From Sparassis latifolia (lineage: Eukaryota > Basidiomycota > Agaricomycetes > Polyporales > Sparassidaceae), in NCBI GenBank assembly GCA_018466975.1, contig CM031552.1, positions 1,116,001 to 1,180,000 on the forward strand: DNA of 64,000 nt. The letters are read 5' to 3'. The notes beneath the pieces were generated by a model. It was not told the DNA's origin and ran no database searches. It saw only the letters and a program-made list of their open reading frames with translations. The position numbers and the translations under genes were made by a program. This document shows positions 10,361 to 21,487 of this stretch, piece by piece. The number at the start of each line of letters is the position of its first letter. Position 1 is the stretch's first letter.

Positions 10361-10750
10361 AGTGCAGAGCAGGGGTATGCATAACCCTCAAGGGTAAGGG
10401 GTAAGGGTATTGGAGGGTAAGGATAGGGGTATGAACTTTCAGACCCTTGTACCCCTGGAGGGTATCACTACATATACTATATATAATGTAAGCAGTAATT
10501 GTATAGTGGCCAAAGCCTAAGTACAGCCTAGATATAGCCTTAAACTATGTCTACAGAAGCTTCAAAGAGAAATGAAGGCTATTACAAGCCTTAAACTTAA
10601 TGTCTATGACGCTATTTCCTCAAGTAAGGCAACCCTCAGGGTTTAGTACCCTTATCCATATCCTTACCCCTGGTGAAGGGTATGTACCCTTGGAGGGTAA
10701 GGGTAGGGGTATGCCTCAAAGTACCCAGGGGTATACCCCTGCTCTGCACT
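10361..10750. mobile_element. 390-bp MITE with 10-bp target-site duplication
   Basis: The ends are perfect inverted repeats AGTGCAGAGCAGGGGTAT and ATACCCCTGCTCTGCACT. Both sides carry the direct repeat ACTCCCACAT (10351-10360 and 10751-10760). Helitron b shows the empty site near 15830 (inverted). Inside are GGGTAAGGGTA-type runs and no transposase. The 9-10 bp duplication suggests a MULE-type source; hAT (8 bp) is the alternative. Confidence 0.85.
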
Positions 10751-11399
10751 ACTCCCACATATGCATAGTGCTTTCATGCACTTATTGCACTCTTACAATC
10801 AGATAGCACTCTGGCAAACTCATTACTGTCATTGTCTGCCCTCTGTGCATGCCATCCTTGCAAATGCTTCTTATTTTACAAATTTTCCTAAGCCTGAAAA
10901 CTCTCACTTCTGCTTGAAGTACATTATATAATCTGTCATTTTGGTGAGGCTTAAAGCACACATTTCAGTTTAAAAAGCATTTTGTACTATGTTTAGTGAG
11001 AGTAGCTATAAACTTTCACATCTTATAAATTTTCCTATTTTTTTTCTTCATGTTTCTGAATCTTAAAACACTATGTTTTATCTTAAATTTAGTTAAAGTG
11101 CATTTTAAATACTAGAAAGTGTCATACTTTCACCAATAATAGTCAGAACTATAAAAGTTGTTATTCCACAATTTTTTCAGATGAATTGGCATTTTTTTGA
11201 GCCTCAAAATGTCTACTGGTAATAACTAAAAAGTTTCTTAGTCTCTCAATTTTTTGGCAGTTTTTACAATTTTTATCAGCCTTAGAAGACTCACTGTTGC
11301 TCAAGTTCAATTTAAAATGTATATTATAATTCACCTACTACTGAAAACTATACAACTTGTTTTTCAGTTTTTTTTTGTTGTAACAGTTTTTGAGATCAC

Positions 11400-11935
11400 T
11401 TACTTTGACTTCAAGAACAAATGTGCCTATGAGAATCACTACAAAAATTAGCACTAGAAATTGTTACAAATGTGTCTATAAGAATTGCTACAAAAAATGA
11501 GACTGGAATCTGTTACAAATGCCTATAAGAATCACTACAAAAATTAAGACTAGAAATTGTTACAAATGTGTCTATAAGAATCACTACAAAAAATGAGGCT
11601 GAAATCTGCCACAAATGTGTTTATAAGAACTACTACAAAAAATGAGACTAGAAACTGTTACAAATGTGCCTATAAGAATTACTACAAAATTGACCCTAGA
11701 AACTGTTACAAATGTGTCTGTAAAAATCACTACGAAAAATGAGACTAGAAACTGTTACAAATTTGCTTATAAGAATCACTACAAAAAATGAGACTAGAAA
11801 CTGTTATAAATGTGCCTGTAAGCATCACTACAAAAATTGACACTAGAAACTGTTACAAATTTGCTTATAAGAATCACTACAGAAAATGACACTAGAACTG
11901 TTACAAATGTGCCTGTGTATATAAGAAATTATATT
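11400..11935 (-). repeat. ~49-bp minisatellite (block 1)
   Basis: About ten tandem units read on the minus strand as TTGTAGTGATTCTTATAGGC, then ACATTTGTAACAGTTTCTAG and a short tail. The same unit forms blocks at 14600-15170, 16390-16770, 22440-22760, 27640-27840 and 58540-59450, always inside Helitron sequence. Confidence 0.85.
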
Positions 11936-12446
11936 CTCTACTGACTCCTAGTATGCCATCTAATAATATGTAGTAAGTGTTCTACAATGTCACACTGTAC
12001 TAAGTGATGTGAGTTGATAAGGGCCTTACAATAGTTTACAATGTTGCCTACTGACTATTAGTATATTGTTGAATAATATTCAGCAAGTCAACAATTACGA
12101 TTCCTGAGGTACGAAGTAATCATTCTTATGCAGGATAAGCCCTTAATGGGTGCTTATCCCGTGACGAACTTCTGACCAAACTGTGAGAACAAATCTTGAC
12201 TACAACTTTGTATGGGTGACTTGAGGTTAGGGTTACCTCAAGTTACAAATTTGTATTGGTGACCTGAGGTTAGGGTTATACTCGAGCTAACTGCTTTGCT
12301 TGCTTGACTACAACTTAACTACAGGTGGACATTCAAAACAGTTGTATTGAAAACTGACGCGACTTGTACAAATAGCTATCAACAGATGGGTGGTTGAGCA
12401 CTTAGATTAGATATCAGATATCAGATATACTTCAATATACAGCGTA

Positions 12447-12665
12447 ACCACAAGGGCACGTGGATGTCTATATTAAGTGCAATGCGGGTATGCCAAATGT
12501 GAAATGCTCCTGTAGTCATGACCGTTAGCTGTGGGCAAAACCACAGGGACACACAGATGTTTATATCGAGTGCAATGCGGGTATGTCAAATGTGGCACAT
12601 CTCTGTGATTGTGACTGTTAGTTGTGGGCATGATCACAGGGGCACATGAAAGGAGGTGTCCTTAC
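12447..12665 (+). repeat. Two-unit ~95-bp repeat rich in CCACAGGGGCAC
   Basis: Units begin ACCACAgGGgCAC and continue with ATATTAAGTGCAATGCGGGT and a GTGACCGTTAGCTGTGGGC block. The same pair occurs at 20640-20840 in Helitron c. The CCTGTGGTCGTGACC and GACCACAGG parts are complementary, so each unit can fold. Confidence 0.65.
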
Positions 12666-13382
12666 AGTGCGAATACCTATCTGGAGTGCAATGTCTAAAT
12701 GGTTGAAAATGTCTCATGTGGCATGCACCTAGAGTTGTGTCCCTTGGTTGCAGTTGTGACCACAGGCATGTGGAAATGTGCGTATTGCCTGTGGGGACCT
12801 GTATTATAGCGGTCGGTGTGATTGCAATTCAGAAGGGCCCGTGATAACAGATAGGTTGCAAAGCAGCGAGGTGAGAAGGGGATTTTTTTGACGGTGCATG
12901 AAGGGTATTGATATAAGTCACCATCTAAGGGAAAGTGAGAGATACAAAAGGGGCCTATCTTCTGCTCCTGTGTATTGATCGTCTGCCAAGTGTAGGATGG
13001 CTGTAACAGTTAGATTAGATAACAGATAACAACACTACTTCAATATACATTAAGATTAGCTTCCACAACTTGTTATAGTCAAATCTGTGCTTTGAGACTA
13101 TCACCATTGAATTCAGGGCAAAATTAGACCCAATTCACACCCTGAAACATTAAATTCTGTTGAGGTTTGAGTGAGAAATGACCTCGACAGCGCTGAGATA
13201 AACCAAAAGAAAAATGCTTTGTCAGCATCCCAATCAGGCAACTGACTTACATAAGGTACCCATGACTCCCCGGGTCATGCTCCCATTTTTTGGGCATTTT
13301 TCCGCATTTATTTGAGGTTTCTAACCCCTAAATACACTTGCCTAAATCCGGAAAGTCAGTTGCCTTTGAAGGGCTTCCGCGC

Positions 13383-13427
13383 GCCCCTGTGGTCGTGCCC
13401 GCAACTTACGGTCACGACCACAGGGGC
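13383..13427. other. Perfect 15-bp inverted repeat
   Basis: GCCCCTGTGGTCGTG and CACGACCACAGGGGC flank a 15-nt loop. It is GC-rich in an AT-rich context and related to the CCACAGGGGCAC repeats nearby. No run of T follows that would suggest a polymerase III terminator. Confidence 0.7.
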
Positions 13428-13499
13428 ACCCTTATTAGGGTGTTCTGCTGGAACTAATCCAAATTAGGCCATAATGAGCCCAAACTTATTTGCCCTGGC

Positions 13500-13575
13500 C
13501 CAGGATTGAACCAAAACCTTCAGAAACCCATATATTTGCGAGCAGCCAACTTAACCACTTGACCACTGGACTATT
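13500..13575 (-). repeat. tRNA-derived SINE-like unit (copy 2)
   Basis: On the minus strand TGGTCAAGTGG (13565-13555) is a consensus-fitting A box followed by TTAAG, as in type II (Leu/Ser) tRNAs. GGTTCAATCCT (13512-13502) is a near-perfect B box. The spacing is 53 nt, as in the copy at 2170-2262. An acceptor stem is not evident. This looks like the polymerase III head of a SINE rather than a working tRNA. Confidence 0.65.
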
Positions 13576-13599
13576 CCAACTTTGCCAACTTCAGCTTAC

Positions 13600-14580
13600 G
13601 AGTCGTTTCACTGGTTCATTACACCAGGTAAGTCCGACTTTCTAGCTTTATCAGTACCCATTAGAAGCAATTAGAAGTCCGCACTTTTGGCCTTACTTCA
13701 CACATTTGTAATCAATTCTAATTAGTCTACAAGTCCGGGTTATCAGCTTTCTTAGTAACTCTTCTAGGGCAGCCTTCAAGCAACATAACTTCAGCCTTTT
13801 GGCAGATGTAGGTGCTGTGACTTCTAGGCTACAAGCCCAGCTTACAGCAATAATTGTAAAGCACCTTACAAGTCCGAGTTTCTTCATCATTAACACCTTC
13901 AGTAGAGTATTACAAGTTCTGATCTACTTGGAGACATGTAACTTGTCTATAATTCTGGGTTATTAACTTTGTTAGTAACTATTGTAGAGCTGCCTTTAAG
14001 CATTACAAATCCGCACATCTAGCTTACTTAGTAGGCATTGTAGCAACTTGTAACTACATTATAAAGTCACTCATTTGGCATACTTAGTAGGCATTCTAAC
14101 AATTTCCAACTGCCCTACAACTCCGAGTTTCTAACTAGTCTACAATTCCGGGTTATTAACTTTGTTAGTAACTATTGTAGAGATGCCTTGAAGCATTACA
14201 AATCCGCACTTTCAGTGCACTTAGTAGGCATTGTAGCAACTTGTAACTAGATTATAAAGTCACACTTTTGGCATACTTAGTAGGCATTGTAGCAACTTGT
14301 AACTAGACTATAAAGTAGTAGGCATTGTAGTAACTTGCAACTAGATTATGAAGTCACCCTTTGGCATACTCAGTAGGCATTGTCACAATTTCTAACTGCC
14401 CTACAACTCTGGGTTAATGACTTTGTTAGTAACTATTGTAGACCTGCCTTAAAGCATTACAAATCCGCACTTTCAGCTTACTTAGTAAGCATTGTGACTA
14501 GATTATAAAGTCACCCTTTTGGCACACTTAGTAAGCATTGAAACAATTTCTAACTGCCCTACAACTCTGATTCTTATAAG
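13600..14580 (-). repeat. Degenerate tandem repeats with GTAGGCATTGTAGCAAC
   Basis: Units of variable length (roughly 60-130 bp) share TTGTAACTAGATTATAAAGT, CTTAGTAGGCATTGTAGCAA and ACAAATCCGCACTTTCAGC. The same material, inverted, is at 16790-16985. No coding potential was seen beyond a short, unsupported minus frame. Confidence 0.65.
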
Positions 14581-14599
14581 CACATTTGTAACAGTTTCT

Positions 14600-15170
14600 A
14601 GTATTATTTTTTGTAGTGATTCGTACAAGTGCATTTGTAATAGTTTCTAGTCTTATTTTTTGTAGTGATTCTTATAAGCAAATTTGTAACAGTTTCTAGT
14701 GTCAATTTTTGTAGTGATTCTTACAGACACATTTGTAATGGTTTCTAGTCTCATTTTTTGTAGTGATTCTTACAGGCACATTTGTAACAGATTCCAGTCT
14801 CATTTTTTTGTAGCGATTCTTATAAGCACATTTTTTGTAGTAATTCTTATAGACACATTTGTAACAATTTCTAGTCTTAATTTTTGTAGTGATTCTTATA
14901 GGCATTTGTAACAGATTCCAGTCTCATTTTTTTGTAGCGATTCTTATAAGCACATTTTTTGTAGCAATTCTTATAGACACATTTGTAACAATTTCTAGTC
15001 TTAATTTTTGTAGTAATCCTTATAGGCATTTGTAACAGATTCCAGTCTCATTTTTTTGTAGCAATTCTTATAAGCACATTTTTTGTAGCAATTCTTATAG
15101 ACACATTTGTAACAATTTCTAGTGCTAATTTTTGTAGTGATTCTCATAGGCACATTTGTTCTTGAAGTCA
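14600..15170 (+). repeat. ~49-bp minisatellite (block 2)
   Basis: About twelve units of TTGTAGTGATTCTTATAGGC plus ACATTTGTAACAGTTTCTAG, the same minisatellite as at 11400-11935 but in the opposite orientation, as expected for the inverted Helitron pair a and b. Open frames here are by-products of the repeat. Confidence 0.85.
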
Positions 15171-16257
15171 AAGTAAGTGATCTCAAAACTGTTACAACAA
15201 AAAAAAACTGAAAAACAAGTTGTATAGTTTTCATTAGTAGGTGAATTATAATATACATTTTAAATTGAACTTGAGCAACAGTGAGTCTTCTAAGGCTGAT
15301 AAAAATTGTAAAAACTGCCAAAAAATTGAGAGACTAAGAAACTTTCCAGTTATTACCAGTAGACATTTTAAGGCTCAAAAAAATGCCTATTAATCTGAAA
15401 AATTGGTGAAATAACAACTTTCATAGTTCTGACTATTATTGGTGAAAGCATGACACTTTCTAGTACTTAAGATGCACTTTAACTAAATTTAAGTTAAAAC
15501 ATAGTGTTTTAAGATTCAGAAACATGAAAAAAAAATAGAAAAATTTGTCAGATGTGAAAGTTTATAGCTACTGTCACTAAACATAGTACAAAATCCTTTT
15601 TAAACTGAAAGTGGGTGCTTTAAGCTTCACCAAAATGACACAATAAGATACTTTATAACAGACAGATTATGTAATGTACTTCAAGCAAAAGTGAGAGTTT
15701 TCAGGCTTAGGAAAATTTTTAAGATGCAGTTGTAAGGATGACATGCACAGAGGGCAGACAATGACAGTAATGAGTTTGCCAAATGCTATCTGATTGTAAG
15801 AGTGCAATAGGTGCATGAGTGTACTATGCATATATGGGAGTGGTTATATTGATAAGAGCAGCATGTGCTAGCAAGAGCAATGTGCATGAGCAATAAGGGA
15901 GGTAGGCTGATGGAAATAATGCAATATTGTGCATATATAAGTTTGATCCTATTGTCCATCTCTCCCTACCTTTTCTGATCTTCTGAAAACTTCTTCTATA
16001 AAGGACATGTGTCTGTGAAGATTGCATGTCTGTGATCACCTGTACCCTTGTGTGTACTGGTACTGGTCTCTGCACAGGTTAGCCCCACCCATACTCTACT
16101 CTGGCTATTATAAGGGCAATGGTAAACTAGGCTATTATAGGAGACTCAGTAGATACTATTAGGTGGTAACTCAAATTAGTGCAGTCTTAAAGACATCTTA
16201 TTATAACCTTTCAGGAATCGTTACTGCCATGCGAAGCAATGGCCCACTCCAAACTAG

Positions 16258-16987
16258 TAGCCTATTATACTGGCTCCTAATATACTTCTTAATATCAGTT
16301 TGTATTGAGCTTACAATAGTCTGTATATGTCACCTGATGTCACTTGTAAGAATCTCCAGTAACCTGCAATAGTGTTTAGTAATCTCTAGTAAGAACACTA
16401 GAAATTGTTACAAACGAGTTTATAAGAATTACTACAAAAATGAGACTAGAAAATGTGCCTATGAGAATCACTACAAAAATGAGACTAGAAACTGTTACAA
16501 ACCTGCTTATAAGACTCACTAGAAAAAAAGAGACTAGAATTTGTTACAAATGCACCTATAAGAATCACTACAAACAATCAGACTACAAACTATGACGAAT
16601 GAGTTTATAAGAATCACGACAAAAATGAGACTAGAAACTGTTACAAATTTGCTTATACGAATCACTACAAAAAATGAGACTAGAAACTATTACAAATGCA
16701 CTTGTAAGAATCACTACAAAAATACTAGAAACTGTTACAAATGTGCTTATAAGAATCAGAGTTATAGAGCTGTTAGAAATTGTTTCAATGCGTACTAAGT
16801 ATACCAAAAGGGTGACTTTATAACCTAGTTACAAGTTGCTACAATGCTTACTAAGCAAGCTAAAAGTGCGTATTTGTAATGCTTTAAGGTAGCTCTACAA
16901 TAGTTACTAACAAAGTTAATAACTCAGAATTGTGGACTAGTTAGAAACTCGGAGTTGTAGGGCAGTTAGAAATTGTAACAATGCCTA
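16258..16987 (-). mobile_element. Helitron-family remnant between element b and the fold-back element
   Basis: The stretch carries sequence related to 58300-58350, inverted, then a ~49-bp minisatellite block (16390-16770) and GTAGGCATTG-type repeats. No terminus is preserved. No gene is visible. It ends abruptly where the fold-back TIR begins at 16988. Confidence 0.6.
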
Positions 16988-18419
16988 CACTTCAGGGTAC
17001 CCTTTATCCCTAGCTCTTAGCAACAAGATCTTCTATAGTATGTCATAGCTAAGAGCTTCTTAAGTGTCAGACTGACCATGGTACCTATTATGTCCCAGGG
17101 CATTCTGTGGCATTGCCCAGGGCATAGACAGGGTAGTGGCTGGGCATATGGGATGATTATTATGTGGGATATCCTACTAGGCTAGGACATTAATTGTTTA
17201 TCTCAGTATTACTGGTTGTCCCATGGTGTCAGGGGTACATATGGATGTCCCACTATTAGCAGAAGATGTATTTTAGGCTGTATATTTGTTGTTTCATATT
17301 TTCATCTACTGCCATATTATATAAAATATAATTACATAGTACAGTAAATCAGTGCTTTATTATCACTTTATATAAAAATGGGACATTCCATTTTAAGGAT
17401 ATCCCATTTTAAGGACATCCTATTTTAAGGACATCCTAAAATGTGATTTATTTGTATGCTGACAGCTATTCAGGGTATTATTTGTCTGAATATATCTGTT
17501 AGACTACTATAATTACCTAAAGACCTATCCCAGTCATTGTATTATTAAGATTGGAGAGTAACAGGTTCTTAAATGGGATATCCCATCCTATAGCATAATG
17601 TTCCAGAGTATAAGAAGTCATTGAGTATGTGTTTGTGAATGCAACTTTACTGCAATCTTAGGTCAAATGTCTTCCTTGCTTTATTCAGGTACATTCTATA
17701 GTAGCAGACTTAACTAAGGTGTCTCTTATTTGCTAGTGTATAAGTAGACTGAGTTACTGCGTTTCTTCTGGTTATTAATGAAAGTTATAGAATATTCAGG
17801 TTGGATGCAATATACTAAAGGTGACATCACGTCAATTTGAACATTGCATCAGAAAAGATACAATTACTTTTAAAACACGAGAATAGGAACTGTTGTTTGG
17901 CCTGTTATAGTTGTTATTTGATCTAATGAACATGTGATACATACCACTAATAGTAATTAGTATTATAACACTGCAGGTGAATATAAAACTTAGTATGAGA
18001 TATCCCACTATTTGTGGATCTTCCATCTCATTTGAAGTATCAGTAAAGCACTGGTTTATTGTACTATGTAATTAAGGTTTATACAGTATGGCAGTAGATG
18101 AAAATATGAAACAACAGATATACAACAGCTTAAAAATACATCTTCTGCTAACAGTGGGACATCCATATGTACCCCTGACACCATGGGACAACCAGTAATA
18201 CTGAGATAAACAATTAATGTCCTAGCCTAGTAGGATATCCCACATAATAATCATCCCATATGCCCAGCCACTACCCTATCTATGCCCTGGGCAATGCCAC
18301 AGAATGCCCTGGGACATAATAAGTACCATGGTCAGTCTGACACTTAAGAAGCTCTTAGCTATGACATACTATAGAAAATCTTATTGCTAAGAGCTAGGGA
18401 TAAAGGGTACCCTGAAGTG
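16988..18419. mobile_element. 1.43-kb fold-back element with TIRs of about 350 bp
   Basis: The left end CACTTCAGGGTACCCTTTAT is repeated inverted at the right end (18419 leftwards). The match continues with few differences for about 350 bp (to about 17335 and from about 18085). The centre is AT-rich with a triple TCCcATTTTAAGGA repeat at 17388-17440. It holds no transposase; a 64-codon minus frame at 17832-18026 is hydrophobic but unsupported. I see no clear target-site duplication. A second, partial copy is at 2386-2560. Confidence 0.82.
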
Positions 18420-19622
18420 GTGATGTCGATGCAACTGACACCAATTAAAGCATGGACTACTCACTTCCGCCTGCCCCCAAGTTCAAATGCGAGGTGACCA
18501 TTCCGGAGCTTCTTGATAGTGCTTTACGAGGAACCTATGAAGGATTGCCTCTACTGCAGTATGTTGATGCAAAACTTGGTGTGTATTATCATATGCTAAC
18601 TCGACTTCACAGGAAAGCAAGTTTCTTGATCTATAATGAGGGTGATCTTACCACTGTTCCACTCAGCTTTGTTTATAAACAACATCAGAGGCTTTTACCG
18701 TACAAGAGGCGCGTCTCCTTTATATTAAATTGAACGTACGCTGATGGTTATCGCTTAGCGCTATCCGCGACTTTGTTACCATTTCTATGAAGCATGGCCT
18801 GTTTCTTAATCCTTCATGAGGGGATCCTCGGTTCTTTGAACCTGGGCCTGTTGGCGACATTGTCAGCCAGATGGGCACTCATCAGATCTGCTTGATGTTT
18901 GGGTTTTCAGGTCAGAGCAAAGTTGCAGAGGCTGAGGCTCGTCCTGACAGTGAGAAGTGGTACAAGTACATCCGACTCCTTCCCCTCAACCAAGAGTGGG
19001 AACGGTACATTGCATTTATGGCTACAAATATTGGTCAGGATGGGTTTTATGTGCCTACGGGGAGGAAGCAAGCAAGCTTGAAGTTCTCTACAAAGTGGGG
19101 AAAGATGGGTGCTGGTAATGGTGAAGATGACGATGAGGACGGACTATTTGCAGGTAAGTTTATACCTTCATTTGATACATCCTTCACTTTTATCTTATAT
19201 CGTGCCAGCGTTGAAGGGCGCAAAGTTTGGCAAGTCTCAAAGTGGACATGCCAGTAGTTCTCGTACACTGGGCAATATCATTACTGGGCATTCTATCACA
19301 CCTCTTGCACTTAATCATTGGGACCAAAGTAAGTGGTTCCTTATCAATCGTATAAAACACGGGCCTTAATGGATATGCAGTCGCAGTATACGATTGTACC
19401 AGGTTCTTCCAGGGTAAGGATAGTCGAAAGCTCGAGGAGTCCTTTGATTTGGCAAAGGTTCGTGCAACTTGTCCATTGTGGAAGAAGGAGGTACCGGTTG
19501 GCTCGTTCATTTGTGTTCTTCACTCGCCCGTCAAATGGACGGCTGCAGCTAAGACTGACAATCCCAAGTTGTCTTTGTCCTTGAATTTGCTTGCTATTTG
19601 TATCATCGTATCACGACTGTAG
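18420..19622 (+). pseudogene. Multi-exon family member A, 5'-truncated
   Basis: The exons encode PPAPKFKCEVTIPELLDSAL..YEGLPLLQYVDAKLGVYYH, then AIRDFVTISMKHGLFLNPS (a TGA follows at about 18816-18818) and QMGTHQICLMFGFSG..EWERYIAFMA. Introns at 19154-19208 and 19329-19380 join in frame to SGHASSSRTLGNIITGH and then AVYDCTRFFQGKDSRKLEES..KKEVPVGSFICVLHSP, with a stop at 19620-19622. The N-terminal exons seen in the relatives at 41854 and 61671 are missing, because the fold-back element ends exactly at 18419. Function unknown; I do not recognise the domain. Homology to the other two copies is clear from ordered shared motifs. Confidence 0.75.
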
Positions 19623-19791
19623 TTTCTGCAACGTACTATGTGTCTTCAAAGTAGACCAGAATATCAAGTCTATCGCATAGCGATACTTAATTATTATTGT
19701 GACGATGCATCTGTGATATATCTGGTATATTTGCTAATTATCCAAATGAATCTATCGTGTTATCTTAGTTTGTACTCTGGCTTTAAATAAG

Positions 19792-20181
19792 TTGGATCTC
19801 CGAATAAATGTAAATCAGTCTCACTCAGAGCTTTGTCGTCGAGCTGCTCCAAGACACCTTCAAGCTTTACGATCTATCAGCATTGCAGTCATGCATTTCT
19901 GGGCAATTTTCCATTTGCTTTATGCAGCTGCTGTGCTAACTGAACTACTAGGTGCATTAAATCCTTCATTGAATGAGATTATTCAACCAAAAAGTCCACG
20001 GGTACATGCCACGTCACTGGATTTAACCTCTCACTACTTGTATCTATCCGATTTACAGGATCCAATGTGTATATCATCTGAATCTCTTATGGCAGATACT
20101 CTTCAGAGAGTATCTGCATCGTTGAATTTCAGGGTATGGACGGGCACCCTTTCAGAAAGTCCCGGGCCGTCTGATGGCTAA
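19792..20181 (+). CDS. Unassigned open frame, 129 codons
   Basis: The frame is open across 390 bp but begins without an ATG; the first ATG (MHFWAIFHLLYAAAVLTELLGAL) gives a shorter product with one hydrophobic segment. The remainder (IIQPKSPRVHATSLDLTSHYLYLSDLQDP) matches nothing I recognise. It lies between the end of family member A and the 5' end of Helitron c, so it may be a gene or transposon fragment cut by that insertion. Confidence 0.25.
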   Translation: MDLRINVNQSHSELCRRAAPRHLQALRSISIAVMHFWAIFHLLYAAAVLTELLGALNPSLNEIIQPKSPRVHATSLDLTSHYLYLSDLQDPMCISSESLMADTLQRVSASLNFRVWTGTLSESPGPSDG

Positions 20182-20968
20182 ACACCCTCCCTGAAAGTTT
20201 TATGCTGCAATATTTGGGTTATATACCCTACAAAAACTCTGTATACATCATCCGTGATGTGGCTATGAGGCTTGCATGGCATCTATATCGACGTCATTAC
20301 GATTCCTGAGGTACGAAGGAATCGTTCTTATACAGGATGAGCTCTAGAGGGCGCTTATCCTGTCACGACGTTTTCCCCAAACCGTGGGAACAACATTTGA
20401 CTACAACTTTTGTATGCGTGACCTAGGGTTAGGGCTCAGTTTGTAGGAATGCCACAAGGGTTAGGGTCAGGCTTCATCTACAAATGTTCTAACAGCTACT
20501 GACTGTAACTACAAGCGGACATTCAAAAAAAGTTGTATTGAATACCGACGTGACTTGTACAAATAGCTATCAACAGATGGGTGGCTGTGGCACTTAGATT
20601 AGACAACAGATATCAGCTGTACTTCAATATACAGCGCAACCACAGAGGCACGTGATGTATATATTAAGTGCGATGCAGGTATGCCAAATGTGGAATGCTC
20701 CTGTGGTCGTGACCGTTAGCTGCAGGCAAAACCACAGGGGCACACAGATGTTTATATTGAGTGCGATGTGGGTATATCAAATGTGGTACATTCCTGTGGT
20801 CATAACTGTTAGTTGTGGGCATGATCACAGAGACGCGTGAAAGAAGGTGTCCTTGCAGTGTGGATACCTATCTGGAGTGCAATGTCTAAACAGTTGGAAA
20901 TGTTTCATGTGACACACACCTGGAGTTGTGTCCCTTGGTTGCAGTTGTGACCACAGGCATGTGAAAAT

Positions 20969-21487
20969 GTGTGTATTGCCTGTGGGGACCCGTATTATAG
21001 CGGTCGGTGTGATTGCAATTCAGGAGGGCTCGTGATAACATGCAATCTGTCTCTGATTTCTGTGAGTGATGATGCTAATATCTTGCCATTTCATGGCACG
21101 TTTCTTTCTGTGAGGGTGGATGCTAGTACCCTGCCATTACATGGTGCATCTCTTTTCGTGAGGGTGGACACCAGTACCCTATCACTATGTGGCACATCTC
21201 TTTTTGCAATGGTGGATGCCAGTACCGTATCATTACATAGCACATCACTTTCAATAGTGGACATTAGTACCGAGGTGGTAGGAGATAGTATAAAACTATC
21301 TGCAGAAGTAAGCACTGATGACGAGTCATTAGACAATACTACTTACCTGCTGTATCAATCTATGGATGCTGTAGATAGCAAGCTGGACATATGTAGACAG
21401 CAATGGCAATCAGCCAAAGAAGAGACAACATATTGGAGTGTGCTTAATGAAATGGTCAGAGTTGAGTCAATGATGGTGGTTTTGTAG
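20969..21487 (+). CDS. 172-codon ORF with four 19-residue repeats inside Helitron c
   Basis: The frame opens with MCIACGDPYYSGRCDCNSGG and then has about four 57-bp (19-residue) repeats of the type VDASTLPLHGASLFVRV. A non-repetitive C-terminal part follows (SLDNTTYLLYQSMDAVDSKL, QQWQSAKEETTYWSVLNEM) with helical, coiled-coil-like composition. The first residues overlap the end of the b-like segment. It is the only part of this element without a counterpart in b, d or e, so a captured gene fragment is possible. No family was recognised and there is no evidence of expression. Confidence 0.4.
   Translation: MCIACGDPYYSGRCDCNSGGLVITCNLSLISVSDDANILPFHGTFLSVRVDASTLPLHGASLFVRVDTSTLSLCGTSLFAMVDASTVSLHSTSLSIVDISTEVVGDSIKLSAEVSTDDESLDNTTYLLYQSMDAVDSKLDICRQQWQSAKEETTYWSVLNEMVRVESMMVVL

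Larger units (their letters stand above)
9971..12094 (-). mobile_element. Non-autonomous Helitron a, 5'-truncated
   Basis: On the minus strand the 3' terminus at 10012-9971 reads CAGGAATCGTTACTGCCATG and GCAATGGCCCACTCC, then AAACTAG: two hairpins, a CTAG end, and a host T beyond it. The body matches Helitron b in inverted orientation; for example 11217-11390 is the reverse complement of about 15190-15370. No 5' end is found; at 12095 the 5' end of Helitron b starts, so a was probably cut or invaded there. It contains the MITE at 10361-10750 and a minisatellite. No protein-coding gene. Confidence 0.78.
12095..16257 (+). mobile_element. Non-autonomous Helitron b, full length
   Basis: The 5' end is TTACGATTCCTGAGGTACGA followed by AGTAATC, a GATTCCT/AGTAATC hairpin shared with the ends at 20297, 26121 and 56451. 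The 3' end (16211-16257) has CAGGAATCGTTACTGCCATG, a second hairpin, and CCCACTCCAAACTAG before a host T. Between them lie GTGG-rich repeats (12447-12660), a tRNA-like unit, GTAGGCATTGTAGCAAC repeats and a minisatellite. No Rep or helicase remains. The 4.16-kb length and lack of coding place it with the non-autonomous elements of the family. Confidence 0.75.

Noticed and set aside
11400..11935. CRISPR-like array
   Set aside because: Units are contiguous tandem repeats without unique spacers, in a fungal transposon.
12225..12280. Telomere-like GTTAGGGTTA motifs
   Set aside because: Only one or two TTAGGG units occur per site (also at 20427 and 20460), inside the Helitron 5' region; no telomeric array.
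13500..13575. Functional tRNA gene
   Set aside because: A and B boxes are good, but no acceptor stem or anticodon arm could be closed by eye, so a SINE head is preferred.
14699..15321. ORFs reading as YKCVYKNYYKK-type repeats
   Set aside because: They follow the 49-bp minisatellite; composition and periodicity explain them.
17832..18026. 64-codon hydrophobic minus ORF in the fold-back element
   Set aside because: AT-rich single-copy stretch with no start context, domain or relative in the window.
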